64,000 nucleotides of DNA from Microbacter margulisiae. Its GTDB lineage: Bacteria > Bacteroidota > Bacteroidia > Bacteroidales > Paludibacteraceae. The notes under the pieces are model-generated. The model made no database searches, had not been told where the DNA came from, and saw nothing but the letters and a program-made list of their open reading frames with translations. Shown here piece by piece: positions 10,001-18,097 of the stretch. Both the position numbers and the translations under genes were made by a program. Location of the stretch: NCBI RefSeq assembly GCF_014192515.1, contig NZ_JACHYB010000001.1, positions 868,001-932,000 on the forward strand. The letters run 5' to 3'. Position 1 is the first letter of the stretch. Every line of letters starts with the position of its first letter.

Positions 10001-11460
10001 ATCACCAAAATGGCTACCAACAATGATACACCCAACGTAATAGTAACTGTCCACGGGAACATTTGAACAAAGTCTCTGAACTCACCTTTGAGGGTAATCA
10101 GAAAAGGAAAGAACGTGATACTGATCGCCAATGTTGCAGCAAAAATAGCACCAAGAAACTCTTTGGCACTGGCAATGGATGCATACCATCTCGACATACC
10201 TTCATCCAGCTTCTGCATATAATCATCCACAATGACGACAGAGTTATCAACAATCATACCCAGCACCACAATCAATCCCGCCAGTGTAACTGTATTCAGT
10301 TCCATGCCAAAGATATCCATAATGCCCAGCGAGATGAAAATGGTGATGGGTATTGACGAGGCGGCCACAGATGCCACCCGGAGTGGCAACAACAACATGG
10401 TCACCAATATGACGGCCAGAATAGCAATCATGAATTCCCTTAAAAAGACTTCTATTGAATCACTAACGATTTGTGGCTGGTTCACAATACGATTAATAGT
10501 GATTCCGGGAGGTAATGTCTTTTGAAAATCTTTCAACACTTTCTCTACATCCTTCCCATATTTCACAATATTATGGCCCTGAAGCATCTCCATGGAAATC
10601 AGCAAACATTTTTTGCCGTTAATCTGGATATAACTATCCGGTTTCGGATATTCCCGGACAATACGTGCTACGTCTTTCAAACGGATCACTGCCCCAGACG
10701 GATCACTGTAAATAATCTGATTGGCGACATCCTGTTCTGATTGATACTGACTGGATACATGAATAGGAACAGTGGTATTCCCATTATCCACTGTTCCCCC
10801 GACAGTGCGCAACCCCTGCGTAAAAAGTGTCGCCAGAATTGTATTTTCAGAGATACCATATTTATCCAGTTTATTTTTATCCAGATAAACAGCAATTTGC
10901 TCTTTTTCAAGTCCATAATGACGCACATTTGACACGGAAGGAATTCTCCGTAGCTGGTCTTCCAGACGGTAGAGGTAATGTTCCAAATCTCGATAACTCT
11001 TGTTTTGTGATTCAAGCGTAATCAACAAAGCCGATGTGTCTCCAAAGTTATTATCGGCTACCAGAGCAAGTACACCTGAAGGTAACTGTGCTTTCAAATT
11101 ATTCAGGCCATAACTCAACTTCGACCAAAATTCATCGGAATTTGTCACATTATCGTTCAAAGTCACGTAAATAACCATCATGCCATCGCGTGAATGGGAA
11201 TACGTCTTTGCCTTGTTTACCTCCTTAAAGCTAAACAGATATCTTTCAACCTGTGTGGTTAATTGTTCTTCCACCTCTTTGGCTGTTGCTCCTGGATAAA
11301 CGCCTACAATCAATCCCTGTCGGATGGTAAATGTAGGAAATTCCTGCCGCGGCATATCATACAAAGCAAAACCACCAATTAAAATGAATAAAGCAACAAC
11401 CAAGAAAACAAGTTGTTTGTATTTCATAGCGGCTTCAACCGCTCCAATTCTTCTTCGCAT
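7006..11460 (-). CDS. RND efflux permease fused to TolC-like outer-membrane factor
   Basis: This 1484-residue protein joins two normally separate efflux parts. Residues 1 to about 1025 are an AcrB-type RND permease: a short cytoplasmic start, TM1 (about 14-32), a periplasmic porter domain with YPGATAKEVEEQLTTQVE, the TM4 proton-relay motif VDNSVVIVDD (near residue 400), and the second half-repeat ending ILPVAYWMIYRH. After a linker of about 20 residues comes a signal-peptide-like helix (PLMIVLLIMATGFGHTMAQ, about 1037-1056), then about 430 residues of TolC family with the paired SLEQCKQLA...N start and long coiled-coil stretches. The helix would carry the TolC part into the periplasm and might be cleaved after MAQ. 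There is no stop codon or frameshift at the junction. The start lies 1 bp from the adaptor stop, so they are one operon. Confidence 0.93.
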   Translation of the reverse strand: MRRRIGAVEAAMKYKQLVFLVVALFILIGGFALYDMPRQEFPTFTIRQGLIVGVYPGATAKEVEEQLTTQVERYLFSFKEVNKAKTYSHSRDGMMVIYVTLNDNVTNSDEFWSKLSYGLNNLKAQLPSGVLALVADNNFGDTSALLITLESQNKSYRDLEHYLYRLEDQLRRIPSVSNVRHYGLEKEQIAVYLDKNKLDKYGISENTILATLFTQGLRTVGGTVDNGNTTVPIHVSSQYQSEQDVANQIIYSDPSGAVIRLKDVARIVREYPKPDSYIQINGKKCLLISMEMLQGHNIVKYGKDVEKVLKDFQKTLPPGITINRIVNQPQIVSDSIEVFLREFMIAILAVILVTMLLLPLRVASVAASSIPITIFISLGIMDIFGMELNTVTLAGLIVVLGMIVDNSVVIVDDYMQKLDEGMSRWYASIASAKEFLGAIFAATLAISITFFPFLITLKGEFRDFVQMFPWTVTITLGVSLLVAILVIPYLQYHFVKTGFSAGTKEPKKKHFDSLKLIQTTYEKFLMRAFKHPKRTLWLGGLTILAGVVLFIFVPQRLMPTAERNQFAVEIYLPDGSALQQTALVADSLQDMLRKDNRVKSITAFIGTSSPRFHTAYAPNFPSKNYAQFIVNTISNDATVALLNEYSDKYSRYFPNAYVRFKQLDFEPVQAMIEVRLSGNDEATLMQTGDSLLAKMRMMNSLRWVHTDFETQQPIAKVNLNSVTANQLGITQAMVSSQLAANFNGLPLTTIWEKDYPVSVMLKTDDAGQQHVMDVANTYIHSVIPGVSVPLRQIATVTPGWTQGQLVRRNGVPTLTVMADVARGLNTNNVFSQVRKVVETVHIPSGVTLSYGGAHESDADTLPGIIEGLIASLVIIFLILMFHFKKVRLALLVFGSAALSLFGALLGVLIMHVDFSLTSILGVVSLVGIIVRNGMIMLDYAEGLRYKHNESIMTAAIDAGKRRMRPIFLTSAAASMGVVPMILSHSSLWSPMGVVIFFGTLTSMVLLVLILPVAYWMIYRHHDMIVTEDKVSTATSPYIKPLMIVLLIMATGFGHTMAQKSYSLEQCKQLAISNNSIVKDAKLDVQAAKQVKASALTKYFPSVSASMNGFLADKPLLKMSIPGGNLPVYNGNPATLPTATQFAYFPGINLNYFDKGMLSTVTLTQPVFTGGRIINGNKLASVGISANRSKEKLAVNEVLLHTEEAFWQVNTLGEKMKTLNRYSCFLDSLYKQANDAYHAGLINRNEVMKVMLKQSELSMNRLKLEHGITLSKMALCQYIGIPYDSALVFTQNIDSIVLPEHFYVNPQQALANREEYKLLQDNVKAQKLQTQIKVGSYLPEIGVGVSEAYYNFSTMKDFNTLAFVSVKVPLTDWWEASHAIKERHIKEQIAANDLENNSELLTLQIQKAWDELVEAYSQIGVAKVTVQQAEENLRLNQDNFHAGMINISDMLEAEAMLQQSQNELIDAKTAYKTKQIAYLQAVGKN

Positions 11461-11461
11461 A

Positions 11462-12508
11462 TCAATGAATTATTTGAATCAACGACTGATCGTCAATTTT
11501 CTGATTACCTTCCACAACTATTTTATCACCATTGCTGAGCCCTGCCATAACAGCCACATTCCCGTTACCGACAGCTTCACCCACCTGAATAACCTGTTTG
11601 TGAACTGTACGTCCATCTTTGTTGGCCACATACACATACGACTGATTATTTGTATCAATCATGATGGCTGTTTGCGGAACGGTAATCATCGGCTGAGCAG
11701 ACTGCGGAGTAATCACCACATTACAAACCATACCCGGGCGCAATTGTTCTTCTTTATTTGACAACGCTATTTTAATGGCATAGGTGTGTGAAAGCGGATC
11801 AGCTTCGACTCCCTTTTCAGTTATCTTACCTGTAAATGATTCATTATTCAAAGCAGCCACCGTTACTGTCGCCTGTTCTCCCAACTGAATATTGGCAATC
11901 TGATTTTCGGGGATCGGTACAACAGCATTCACCTTTTCAATTTTCAGCAAACTCAACACCTCCACATCAGGCAAGACATTCATCCCCGGCTCGACCATCC
12001 GCTTGCCTATTACGCCGTGGGTCGGAGCTTTCAATACGCAATCCGACAAGGAATTTCTTGCCAGTTGAGCTGTTGATCGTGCCTGTTGCAAATCGCTTTC
12101 AATCTCCACCATTTTGACATCAGGCAAACTACCTTTTTTGTATATTTGGGATAAACGGTTATATGCGTCCTGAGCCTGGCGTTCTTTTGCCAGGGCAATT
12201 TGATAACTGCTTTTGTAACTTTTCTCGTCTAATTTTGCCAGTACCGTGCCTTGACTGACCGTCTGTCCTTCGGAAACATTAACGGCTGATACAGTCCCTG
12301 CTGTAGCAAAACTCAAAGGGATAGAAACCGATTCGCGGATCGTACCTACATATTCCTGCCCGATATTGATCGTCGAGGGTTCTACGGTCAACACCTTAAC
12401 CGGCATTGATCTTTGACTTTGCGAATCAGACGAATGGCCGTTACAGCCATATAACAAACTCACCACAACAGCAATAGTAGCCATTGATAACATTGTTTTT
12501 TTGATCAT
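11462..12508 (-). CDS. RND efflux periplasmic adaptor (membrane fusion lipoprotein)
   Basis: This 348-residue protein has a lipoprotein signal ending SLLYGC (lipobox Cys near residue 22). It shows the AcrA/HlyD order: a split lipoyl domain (GTVSAVNVSEGQTVSQGTVLAKLD and the returning half VLKAPTHGVIGKRMVEPGMNV), a short helical hairpin (about 90-145), a beta-barrel (about 190-265) and a membrane-proximal domain ending in IIH. It would bridge the RND permease and outer-membrane factor, which here are a single downstream protein encoded 1 bp away. The drug range of the pump is not visible. It is the first structural gene after the TetR regulator. Confidence 0.95.
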   Translation of the reverse strand: MIKKTMLSMATIAVVVSLLYGCNGHSSDSQSQRSMPVKVLTVEPSTINIGQEYVGTIRESVSIPLSFATAGTVSAVNVSEGQTVSQGTVLAKLDEKSYKSSYQIALAKERQAQDAYNRLSQIYKKGSLPDVKMVEIESDLQQARSTAQLARNSLSDCVLKAPTHGVIGKRMVEPGMNVLPDVEVLSLLKIEKVNAVVPIPENQIANIQLGEQATVTVAALNNESFTGKITEKGVEADPLSHTYAIKIALSNKEEQLRPGMVCNVVITPQSAQPMITVPQTAIMIDTNNQSYVYVANKDGRTVHKQVIQVGEAVGNGNVAVMAGLSNGDKIVVEGNQKIDDQSLIQIIH

Positions 12509-12565
12509 ACTTTTTTCAATTAAGATTATTGAATAGAATTATAACTATATCTTTTACCTCTCATA

Positions 12566-13171
12566 CTACAACGTTGCAGTCGTCGCTCTAAAACCTTTAA
12601 TAAATAAATTAACCATAACATGACTACGAACTTCCCATTCAGGTACCGGAGAGTCAAGAGCCAAATCGATCAATATGCTTCGGGTAGCCGTTACAATCAT
12701 ATAGGCCAATAAATCAGCGCCTTCACTTATTTCAGAAGTAAACTCTTTATTTTCAACCCCTAATTCCAAAATAGACTTCACTGTTTTAATATCCTCCAAA
12801 TTGATTTTCTTTATCAGGGTACGAACCCGAGAAGCATTGTCATCCACAAATTCGTTGCGGACAATATTGTAGAGATTCACTTTGACCTGCACCATCTTGA
12901 GTGAAGTAAAAAAGTAAGATTCCAATTTCTCTTCTGCTGTTGAAGCAGATTCAATCGCTTTCTGCGTCTCTTGAAAGACTTCTTGTGCCTCTCGACGAAT
13001 CACTTCATCAAAAATCTCTTCCTTACTTGGATAATAATAGTAGAGCGTACTTTTCCCCTTGCCTGACCGTTTGGCAATATCTTCCATCGTGGTTTTTCTC
13101 AAACCATACTGTTGAAACAACTTTTGTGCGGAGTTTAAGATCTCCTCTCTCACCATATCTTCCTTATTCAT
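12566..13171 (-). CDS. TetR/AcrR family transcriptional regulator
   Basis: The N-terminal DNA-binding domain is clear: ILNSAQKLFQQYGLRKTTM followed by the helix-turn-helix DIAKRSGKGKSTLYYYYPSK (about residues 30-50). The rest is a ligand-binding helical domain as usual for this family, and the total of 201 residues is typical. It is the first gene of the efflux operon, 57 bp ahead of the adaptor, so it probably represses the operon and itself and is released by a pump substrate. The inverted repeat at 13187-13217 directly upstream is its likely operator. Confidence 0.95.
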   Translation of the reverse strand: MNKEDMVREEILNSAQKLFQQYGLRKTTMEDIAKRSGKGKSTLYYYYPSKEEIFDEVIRREAQEVFQETQKAIESASTAEEKLESYFFTSLKMVQVKVNLYNIVRNEFVDDNASRVRTLIKKINLEDIKTVKSILELGVENKEFTSEISEGADLLAYMIVTATRSILIDLALDSPVPEWEVRSHVMVNLFIKGFRATTATL

Positions 13172-13186
13172 AACTATATCTTATAT

Positions 13187-13245
13187 TTTTGGACTAAAAA
13201 CGTTTTTCAGTCCAAAAGTACAATCAAAAAAACATCTTTTCCAAA
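13187..13245 (-). promoter_or_regulatory. Promoter with overlapping TetR-type operator for the efflux operon
   Basis: Reading the minus strand, a -33 TTTG (13242-13245) is followed after 21 bp by a -7 box TACTTTTG (13213-13220). An inverted repeat with perfect 9-bp arms TTTTGGACT and AGTCCAAAA and a near-palindromic AAAAACGTTTTT centre covers 13187-13217, so it overlaps the -7 box and the expected start site. This layout fits autorepression by the adjacent TetR protein. The spacer is slightly longer than the usual 19 bp. Confidence 0.7.
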
Positions 13246-13300
13246 CGGAATGCGTTAATTATGTATAAATAAATTTTCTATCTTTATTTGTAAGGGGATA

Positions 13301-13337
13301 CAAAAACGGCCTTAGTCAAAGACCAAGGCCGTTTTTG
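13301..13337 (-). terminator. Strong terminator after the rubrerythrin gene
   Basis: CAAAAACGGCCTT and AAGGCCGTTTTTG form a long G+C-rich stem with A and T tracts on the flanks and a short loop. It starts 22 bp past the rubrerythrin stop codon and separates that gene from the efflux promoter. Confidence 0.88.
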
Positions 13338-13359
13338 TAAGATTGCTATTCCTCAATGA

Positions 13360-13938
13360 TTAAAAATTCACTTTCTGAATTTCAAAATAAGCTTGCGGGT
13401 GAAGACAGGCGGGGCAAGTTTTGGGCGCCGATTTCCCTTTGTAAATAAAACCACAATTCCGGCATTGCCATGTTACCTCGTCAATACGGTCATATACTTC
13501 GTTTGCTTCAACATTATGCAAAAAAGCAAGATAGCGTTCTTCATGACCTTTTTCAGCAATGCTAATCATTTTATACATGGCTGCAATAGCAGGAAAACCT
13601 TCTTCTTCTGCTATTTGTGCAAAGAAAGGATACAATTCAGTCCATTCTTCATGCTCACCTCCGGCTGCAGCCTTCAAATTTTCTTCCGTAGTACTGATTA
13701 CTCCGGCTGGATAAGTTGCAGTGATTTCAACCATACCCCCCTCTAAAAAGGAAAACATCCGTTTAGCATGTTCTTTCTCCTGATTAGCAGTCTCCTCAAA
13801 AATAGCTGCAATTTGTTCATACCCTTCTTTCTTTGCCACACTGGCAAAATAGGTGTAACGCATACGGGCTTGCGATTCACCGGCAAACGATTTCAACAGA
13901 TTTTGTTCGGTACGGGTACCTTTTACACTTTTACTCAT
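13360..13938 (-). CDS. rbr: Rubrerythrin
   Basis: Rubrerythrin reduces hydrogen peroxide in the cytoplasm of anaerobes, using a diiron site and a rubredoxin centre. The four-helix part shows FAGESQARMRYTYFASVAKKEG and FEETANQEKEHAKRM, with the iron-binding Glu and His residues, and a second pair near AEEEGFPAIA and AEKGHEERY. The C-terminus carries the rubredoxin-like CRNCG...CPAC pair (about residues 157-178). The frame also allows a start two codons earlier at 13944; MSKSVKGTRTEQNLLK matches the family start. It stands alone between its own terminator and a 180-bp spacer. It implies an anaerobic or microaerophilic host. Confidence 0.96.
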   Translation of the reverse strand: MSKSVKGTRTEQNLLKSFAGESQARMRYTYFASVAKKEGYEQIAAIFEETANQEKEHAKRMFSFLEGGMVEITATYPAGVISTTEENLKAAAGGEHEEWTELYPFFAQIAEEEGFPAIAAMYKMISIAEKGHEERYLAFLHNVEANEVYDRIDEVTWQCRNCGFIYKGKSAPKTCPACLHPQAYFEIQKVNF

Positions 13939-14124
13939 AATCATACATTTTTAATTTTTACACTAACTTGTTTTATATCAATAAAGTATTACAGCATAAA
14001 ACGTTCCTACTCCTCTACGACATTTTGTATGCAAGATAACTAATTTCTATGACAATGATTCTTCTATTAACAATAAAAGATCTCACAATGGACAAGACAG
14101 AAAATGCCGACTAACAAATTTTAA

Positions 14125-15573
14125 TTATTGATTGACATAATAGGTATTTTTATAAATAGACATTGACAACCCCAAAGATCTATAAGTCTTCAACAATTTA
14201 GTGTGTTTGATAGAATCAAGTTGAGTATCCCAATTTGGGAAATGGCTAAAAATAATATATTGATTTCTTTTAAAGTCGAGATCAGAAAAATACCGATTAT
14301 CTTCATTTACATCTATATATTTTAAATCAGCAGTGTTCGGAAAGCCAAAGCCAACAGTATTCAAATCAATGTGTTCTTTCTCGCAATACTTAATAACTTG
14401 CTGTCGTAAGCTAAAATAGGGAATGTAAACTAACGAAGCATCCCACGCCTGAGCTTTTTTTTCAGGATAAAGCCAAAAATTTCCGGACAATAAAGCCAGA
14501 ATAATAAAAAAAGAGGCGATCTTCGCCTTTTGATCTTTTATATTCTCAAACATAATAATGCCAATAAGCAAAGAGAATAACAAAAAATGAAGAATGAAAT
14601 ATCTTTCTCCTATTGGATTTTGTATGGGAAGTGTGATGAATAACATAGATCCCAAAATAGATATCCATATAATCCAGATAGATTGTAATTTACTAGTAAA
14701 AAATTTTTTATGCCCATACTTCCACAATAAAACAAATGCCAATAACCAAATAAAAATCCGGCCATAATCTATAAAAGCAAAGCCTAATGCCAAAACATTA
14801 TGGATTAAACCTGAAAATGATACAAAATCAGCAAATTCCTTCCAAGGATTTATATCGCTAATGAAAAAGTAACCTAATAAAAGCTTTTTAGCGCTTATAT
14901 AAATCAGGAACAACGATATCACTGGCAAAAAGGGAATTAGAGCATAGACGAAATCATTATACAATTTCTTCCCCTTGCGGCGATAAATCAAAAAATAGGC
15001 CACAAATAACCCTAGCGTTATATCCATGCCTCTAATGCTGACTAAACCCATACCGAGCAAATACAAGGACAATAAAGTTCGTTTATTGGATAATATGGCA
15101 TTAATCGATAGTAAAGAAAAAGCGACGATTACCTCATCATTATCAAGAAGAAAAGTTTGCGATAGAAATGTTGCGTCTAATAATACCATAAAGTATATAA
15201 ACCAGAAATTTTTATTGCTTACTAACCTTTTGCATAATATAAATAGCTGTACCATGCTTATTATTGGGAAAATAGTCATGATTATATGAGTCGTAGCCAG
15301 TGATCTCCCAAGTATTTTCCACATAAAAGCAACATATAACTGCAATAAAGGAGGATCACTCACATAATTAGCAGGTAAGAAAATTGCATGGAAGTTTGTG
15401 TTATAAAAGAAATATGCAGGTTTTGATAAGTTTGCAATTGCATCCCAAAAAAACGTGATATAATTCGACAATGCTAATTTAATCACAACAAAACTCAAAC
15501 ATAAAAAGAATAGAATAATCAATTCTTTCTTTTGATATATTCTTGTCATAACAAACGAATAATTAATCAACAA
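14125..15573 (-). CDS. Polytopic membrane protein, probable GT-C type glycosyltransferase
   Basis: This protein of up to 482 residues has about ten membrane helices. The first periplasmic loop has FFWDAIANLSKPAYFFYNTNFH and later DPPLL, the arrangement of acidic and aromatic residues seen in GT-C enzymes (ArnT/PMT-like) that move sugars from lipid carriers. A soluble C-terminal domain follows the last helix (about residue 380 on). No closer family could be named. The first ATG (15573) overlaps the end of porZ by 11 bp; ATG 15549 (MTRIYQKKEL) is an equally reasonable start. Translational coupling with porZ is likely. The donor, acceptor and pathway are unknown. Confidence 0.6.
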   Translation of the reverse strand: MLINYSFVMTRIYQKKELIILFFLCLSFVVIKLALSNYITFFWDAIANLSKPAYFFYNTNFHAIFLPANYVSDPPLLQLYVAFMWKILGRSLATTHIIMTIFPIISMVQLFILCKRLVSNKNFWFIYFMVLLDATFLSQTFLLDNDEVIVAFSLLSINAILSNKRTLLSLYLLGMGLVSIRGMDITLGLFVAYFLIYRRKGKKLYNDFVYALIPFLPVISLFLIYISAKKLLLGYFFISDINPWKEFADFVSFSGLIHNVLALGFAFIDYGRIFIWLLAFVLLWKYGHKKFFTSKLQSIWIIWISILGSMLFITLPIQNPIGERYFILHFLLFSLLIGIIMFENIKDQKAKIASFFIILALLSGNFWLYPEKKAQAWDASLVYIPYFSLRQQVIKYCEKEHIDLNTVGFGFPNTADLKYIDVNEDNRYFSDLDFKRNQYIIFSHFPNWDTQLDSIKHTKLLKTYRSLGLSMSIYKNTYYVNQ

Positions 15574-17962
15574 TCAGTAATTTCGTAACAGAATGCTGAA
15601 TTCCATCCGGAGAAGAACAAAGGATTAAATAGACTCCTGAATGTACTCTTGCACCATTGATTCCGTTACCGCTCCAGGTTGCAACACCACCATTGGAGGT
15701 AGTTACATAAATTACATTACCGCTCACATCCGTAATTTTCACCTGGGTATCTGCTACCAGACCCGTTATAGTAATGACCCCATGATAATCCGGACGCACT
15801 GGATTCGGATAAGCGTGTACACCACTAAAGGTATCCAATGCCTGATTTGCATCCGTCATAAACGAAATTATACCTGCATCTGTACCAATAAACAGTTCGC
15901 CGGTTTGGTTGTTTAATCCCAGCGACAAAATATCATTAGACAACAAAGGACTATTTTCTGCAGTAAAATGCTTTAAAATTTTTGTTCCATCCGCAGAGAC
16001 CAAATATAGACCTGAACTTTGGCTTCCAAGCCATTTTCGATTAGCTCCATCTACAACTATGGCATTTACACTTTCGGTCCCAAGCAAATAATCTGCCAGA
16101 TTTGTTCCGTCATTGCGGGGTACTTTAATCCGTGTTATCGTAAAATCCGAAGAAAAAGCGTTATCAGGATTTTGAATGATAATTGGGCCTTTGGCCGTTC
16201 CAACCCAGATCTGATCATTCATATCCTGAACCATACAATAGTAAAAATCAGATGAAAATATATTTCCATCCTGATCTACGAAAGATGAAAAAAACTTGGA
16301 CTGATCATCCTGCTGATTTTCCAACGTACCATTATCATCAAAAACAAATACTCCCGGCGTTGAACGTTCGGAAAGAATCCATTTTCTGTTAGGATTCAGT
16401 TTGTCTATCAAAATATCCTGAAGGGTCGGGAGTCCTTTTATACCATCAAAATAAAGACTATGAACATTACCATCAGAAGATAAATATTTTACAGGATCAC
16501 CAATCTGTTCGTTCAGAAACCATAAATTACCCTGCGAATCAAACGTTAAACCATTAATGCGTTGATAATCGAACTGAATAGTTTGTCCTGGAAAAATAGA
16601 TTCTACACCACTATTAGTGCAATTATACCATTTATAAAAAGTATTGTTTTTAAATTCATACAATCCCCTTCCATAAGCTCCAATAAAAAAATGAGAATTA
16701 TCTGATGGATCTGCAGCAACTGAGACAAAATCAGTAGTAGATGGCATGCTTGTTGCTTGGCTGATTGAGAAGCCATCAATATTCGTCCATTGATTATTCT
16801 CCAGCATAGACACGGAAGCCGGATGCAAATATTGTACAGCCCAAGCGCCACCAGGCACTACAAATAATTTATCTCCACTTACTGCCATAGCCCACGCGCT
16901 ATTATCCAACGGGCCGGAAGGAGCAAAAGCATTCATCTCCTGGCCGTTTTTGTTCAATTGCAACAGTCCGGAACTGCCTGAAGCCAACCAAAAAGAAGGA
17001 GATGTAGTGTTGTCTGTTGCTATACAATCGGGAGAGACGCCTGCAAGTGTGGTAAAATGTAAAGAAGTATCATACACGTAGGTATTGGCATCCTGATCGG
17101 AAATAAAATAAAGGTACTTATTATCACATTGCATACGTGTAATATTTTTCAAAGAAGGTACTACATTCCACGTAATACCATCGCTCGAATTATACACCAT
17201 ACCATCTGATTTTAATAGCCAAAGCAAACCCTCATAAACAAGCAAATTGCTATTATTGACATCACTCAATGGTAAAGAAGTAATGGATGACCATACCTGA
17301 TAATCAGCCAGATTATGATTGGATGCATCCGCATCAAATAACCCGGTGGCAGTCAATCCATAAATTTTACCTTTAAATAAAGACGTTGCCAGCACCGGAA
17401 TATAACTACCATTTACTCCAATCACATAGGAATCACTGATTTCGTGCTTTGCCATGTTCAGGACGACAATACCAAAATTGCAGGATAAATAAGCAAGGCT
17501 ATCAGCGAATAAAACAGAATTTACTGTTTTATCCATTGCAGCTTGTTTCAGGTATAAATCAGGCACATTGCTAATTCCTGACTGTGAAAGTAAATCAATG
17601 TTGGAATTAGCATAAACAATTAAAAGTTGCTTTGTTGCATCATTGTAACCGATAAGTGAAATATCATTATCGCTTAGCCCGTTGATCTTCGAATAATATG
17701 CTATGCTCTGATCCGTAAAATCAACGGAAAACAAAGCATTAGAACCCACTGCATAGGCCTTATCGGACGCAATCGCTACCTGAGTCACATTTCGATATGA
17801 ATAATGCACCTGCCACTCTCCCACCGCTAGTTGCGCATCGACACTAGTGAACGACAACAAACACAGCATAACAGATCCGCTCATTCGCAGGAATCGCTTT
17901 GACAAGAGTTTAAATAGAAAAAACCAGGGCATGTTTTTATATATATGTAAGAAACTTAGCAA
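15563..17962 (-). CDS. porZ: Type IX secretion system protein PorZ-like
   Basis: PorZ is a surface component of the T9SS attachment complex (with PorU, PorV and PorQ) that anchors secreted proteins to A-LPS. This 799-residue protein starts with a basic n-region and hydrophobic signal ending near SVDAQ. It then has the PorZ N-terminal propeller sequence (GEWQVHYSYRNVTQVAIASD...ALFSVDF), further beta-propeller repeats, and a C-terminal beta-sandwich beginning HAYPNPVRPDYHGVITITG that resembles a T9SS sorting domain. The frame has several possible starts (17962, 17932); an internal start at MSGSV would remove the positive n-region. Its presence implies a working T9SS elsewhere in the genome; no other por gene is in the window. 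Confidence 0.88.
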   Translation of the reverse strand: MLSFLHIYKNMPWFFLFKLLSKRFLRMSGSVMLCLLSFTSVDAQLAVGEWQVHYSYRNVTQVAIASDKAYAVGSNALFSVDFTDQSIAYYSKINGLSDNDISLIGYNDATKQLLIVYANSNIDLLSQSGISNVPDLYLKQAAMDKTVNSVLFADSLAYLSCNFGIVVLNMAKHEISDSYVIGVNGSYIPVLATSLFKGKIYGLTATGLFDADASNHNLADYQVWSSITSLPLSDVNNSNLLVYEGLLWLLKSDGMVYNSSDGITWNVVPSLKNITRMQCDNKYLYFISDQDANTYVYDTSLHFTTLAGVSPDCIATDNTTSPSFWLASGSSGLLQLNKNGQEMNAFAPSGPLDNSAWAMAVSGDKLFVVPGGAWAVQYLHPASVSMLENNQWTNIDGFSISQATSMPSTTDFVSVAADPSDNSHFFIGAYGRGLYEFKNNTFYKWYNCTNSGVESIFPGQTIQFDYQRINGLTFDSQGNLWFLNEQIGDPVKYLSSDGNVHSLYFDGIKGLPTLQDILIDKLNPNRKWILSERSTPGVFVFDDNGTLENQQDDQSKFFSSFVDQDGNIFSSDFYYCMVQDMNDQIWVGTAKGPIIIQNPDNAFSSDFTITRIKVPRNDGTNLADYLLGTESVNAIVVDGANRKWLGSQSSGLYLVSADGTKILKHFTAENSPLLSNDILSLGLNNQTGELFIGTDAGIISFMTDANQALDTFSGVHAYPNPVRPDYHGVITITGLVADTQVKITDVSGNVIYVTTSNGGVATWSGNGINGARVHSGVYLILCSSPDGIQHSVTKLLIVD

Positions 17963-18040
17963 AAATACGAATATTCTCGGTTTCTATCTGTCTTATACTA
18001 AAAAATAAATAGCATAGAGATAAACTGCAGTCCCACTAAA

Positions 18041-18079
18041 TTAAAAACGCCGCATGTTTTTGACATACAGCGTTTTTAA
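18041..18079 (-). terminator. Terminator after thrS
   Basis: TTAAAAACGC pairs with GCGTTTTTAA, with an inner ATGT/ACAT pair. It sits 19 bp past the thrS stop codon, and with A and T tracts on both sides it could work in either direction. Confidence 0.82.
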
Positions 18080-18097
18080 TGATATGAAATAAAAAAC

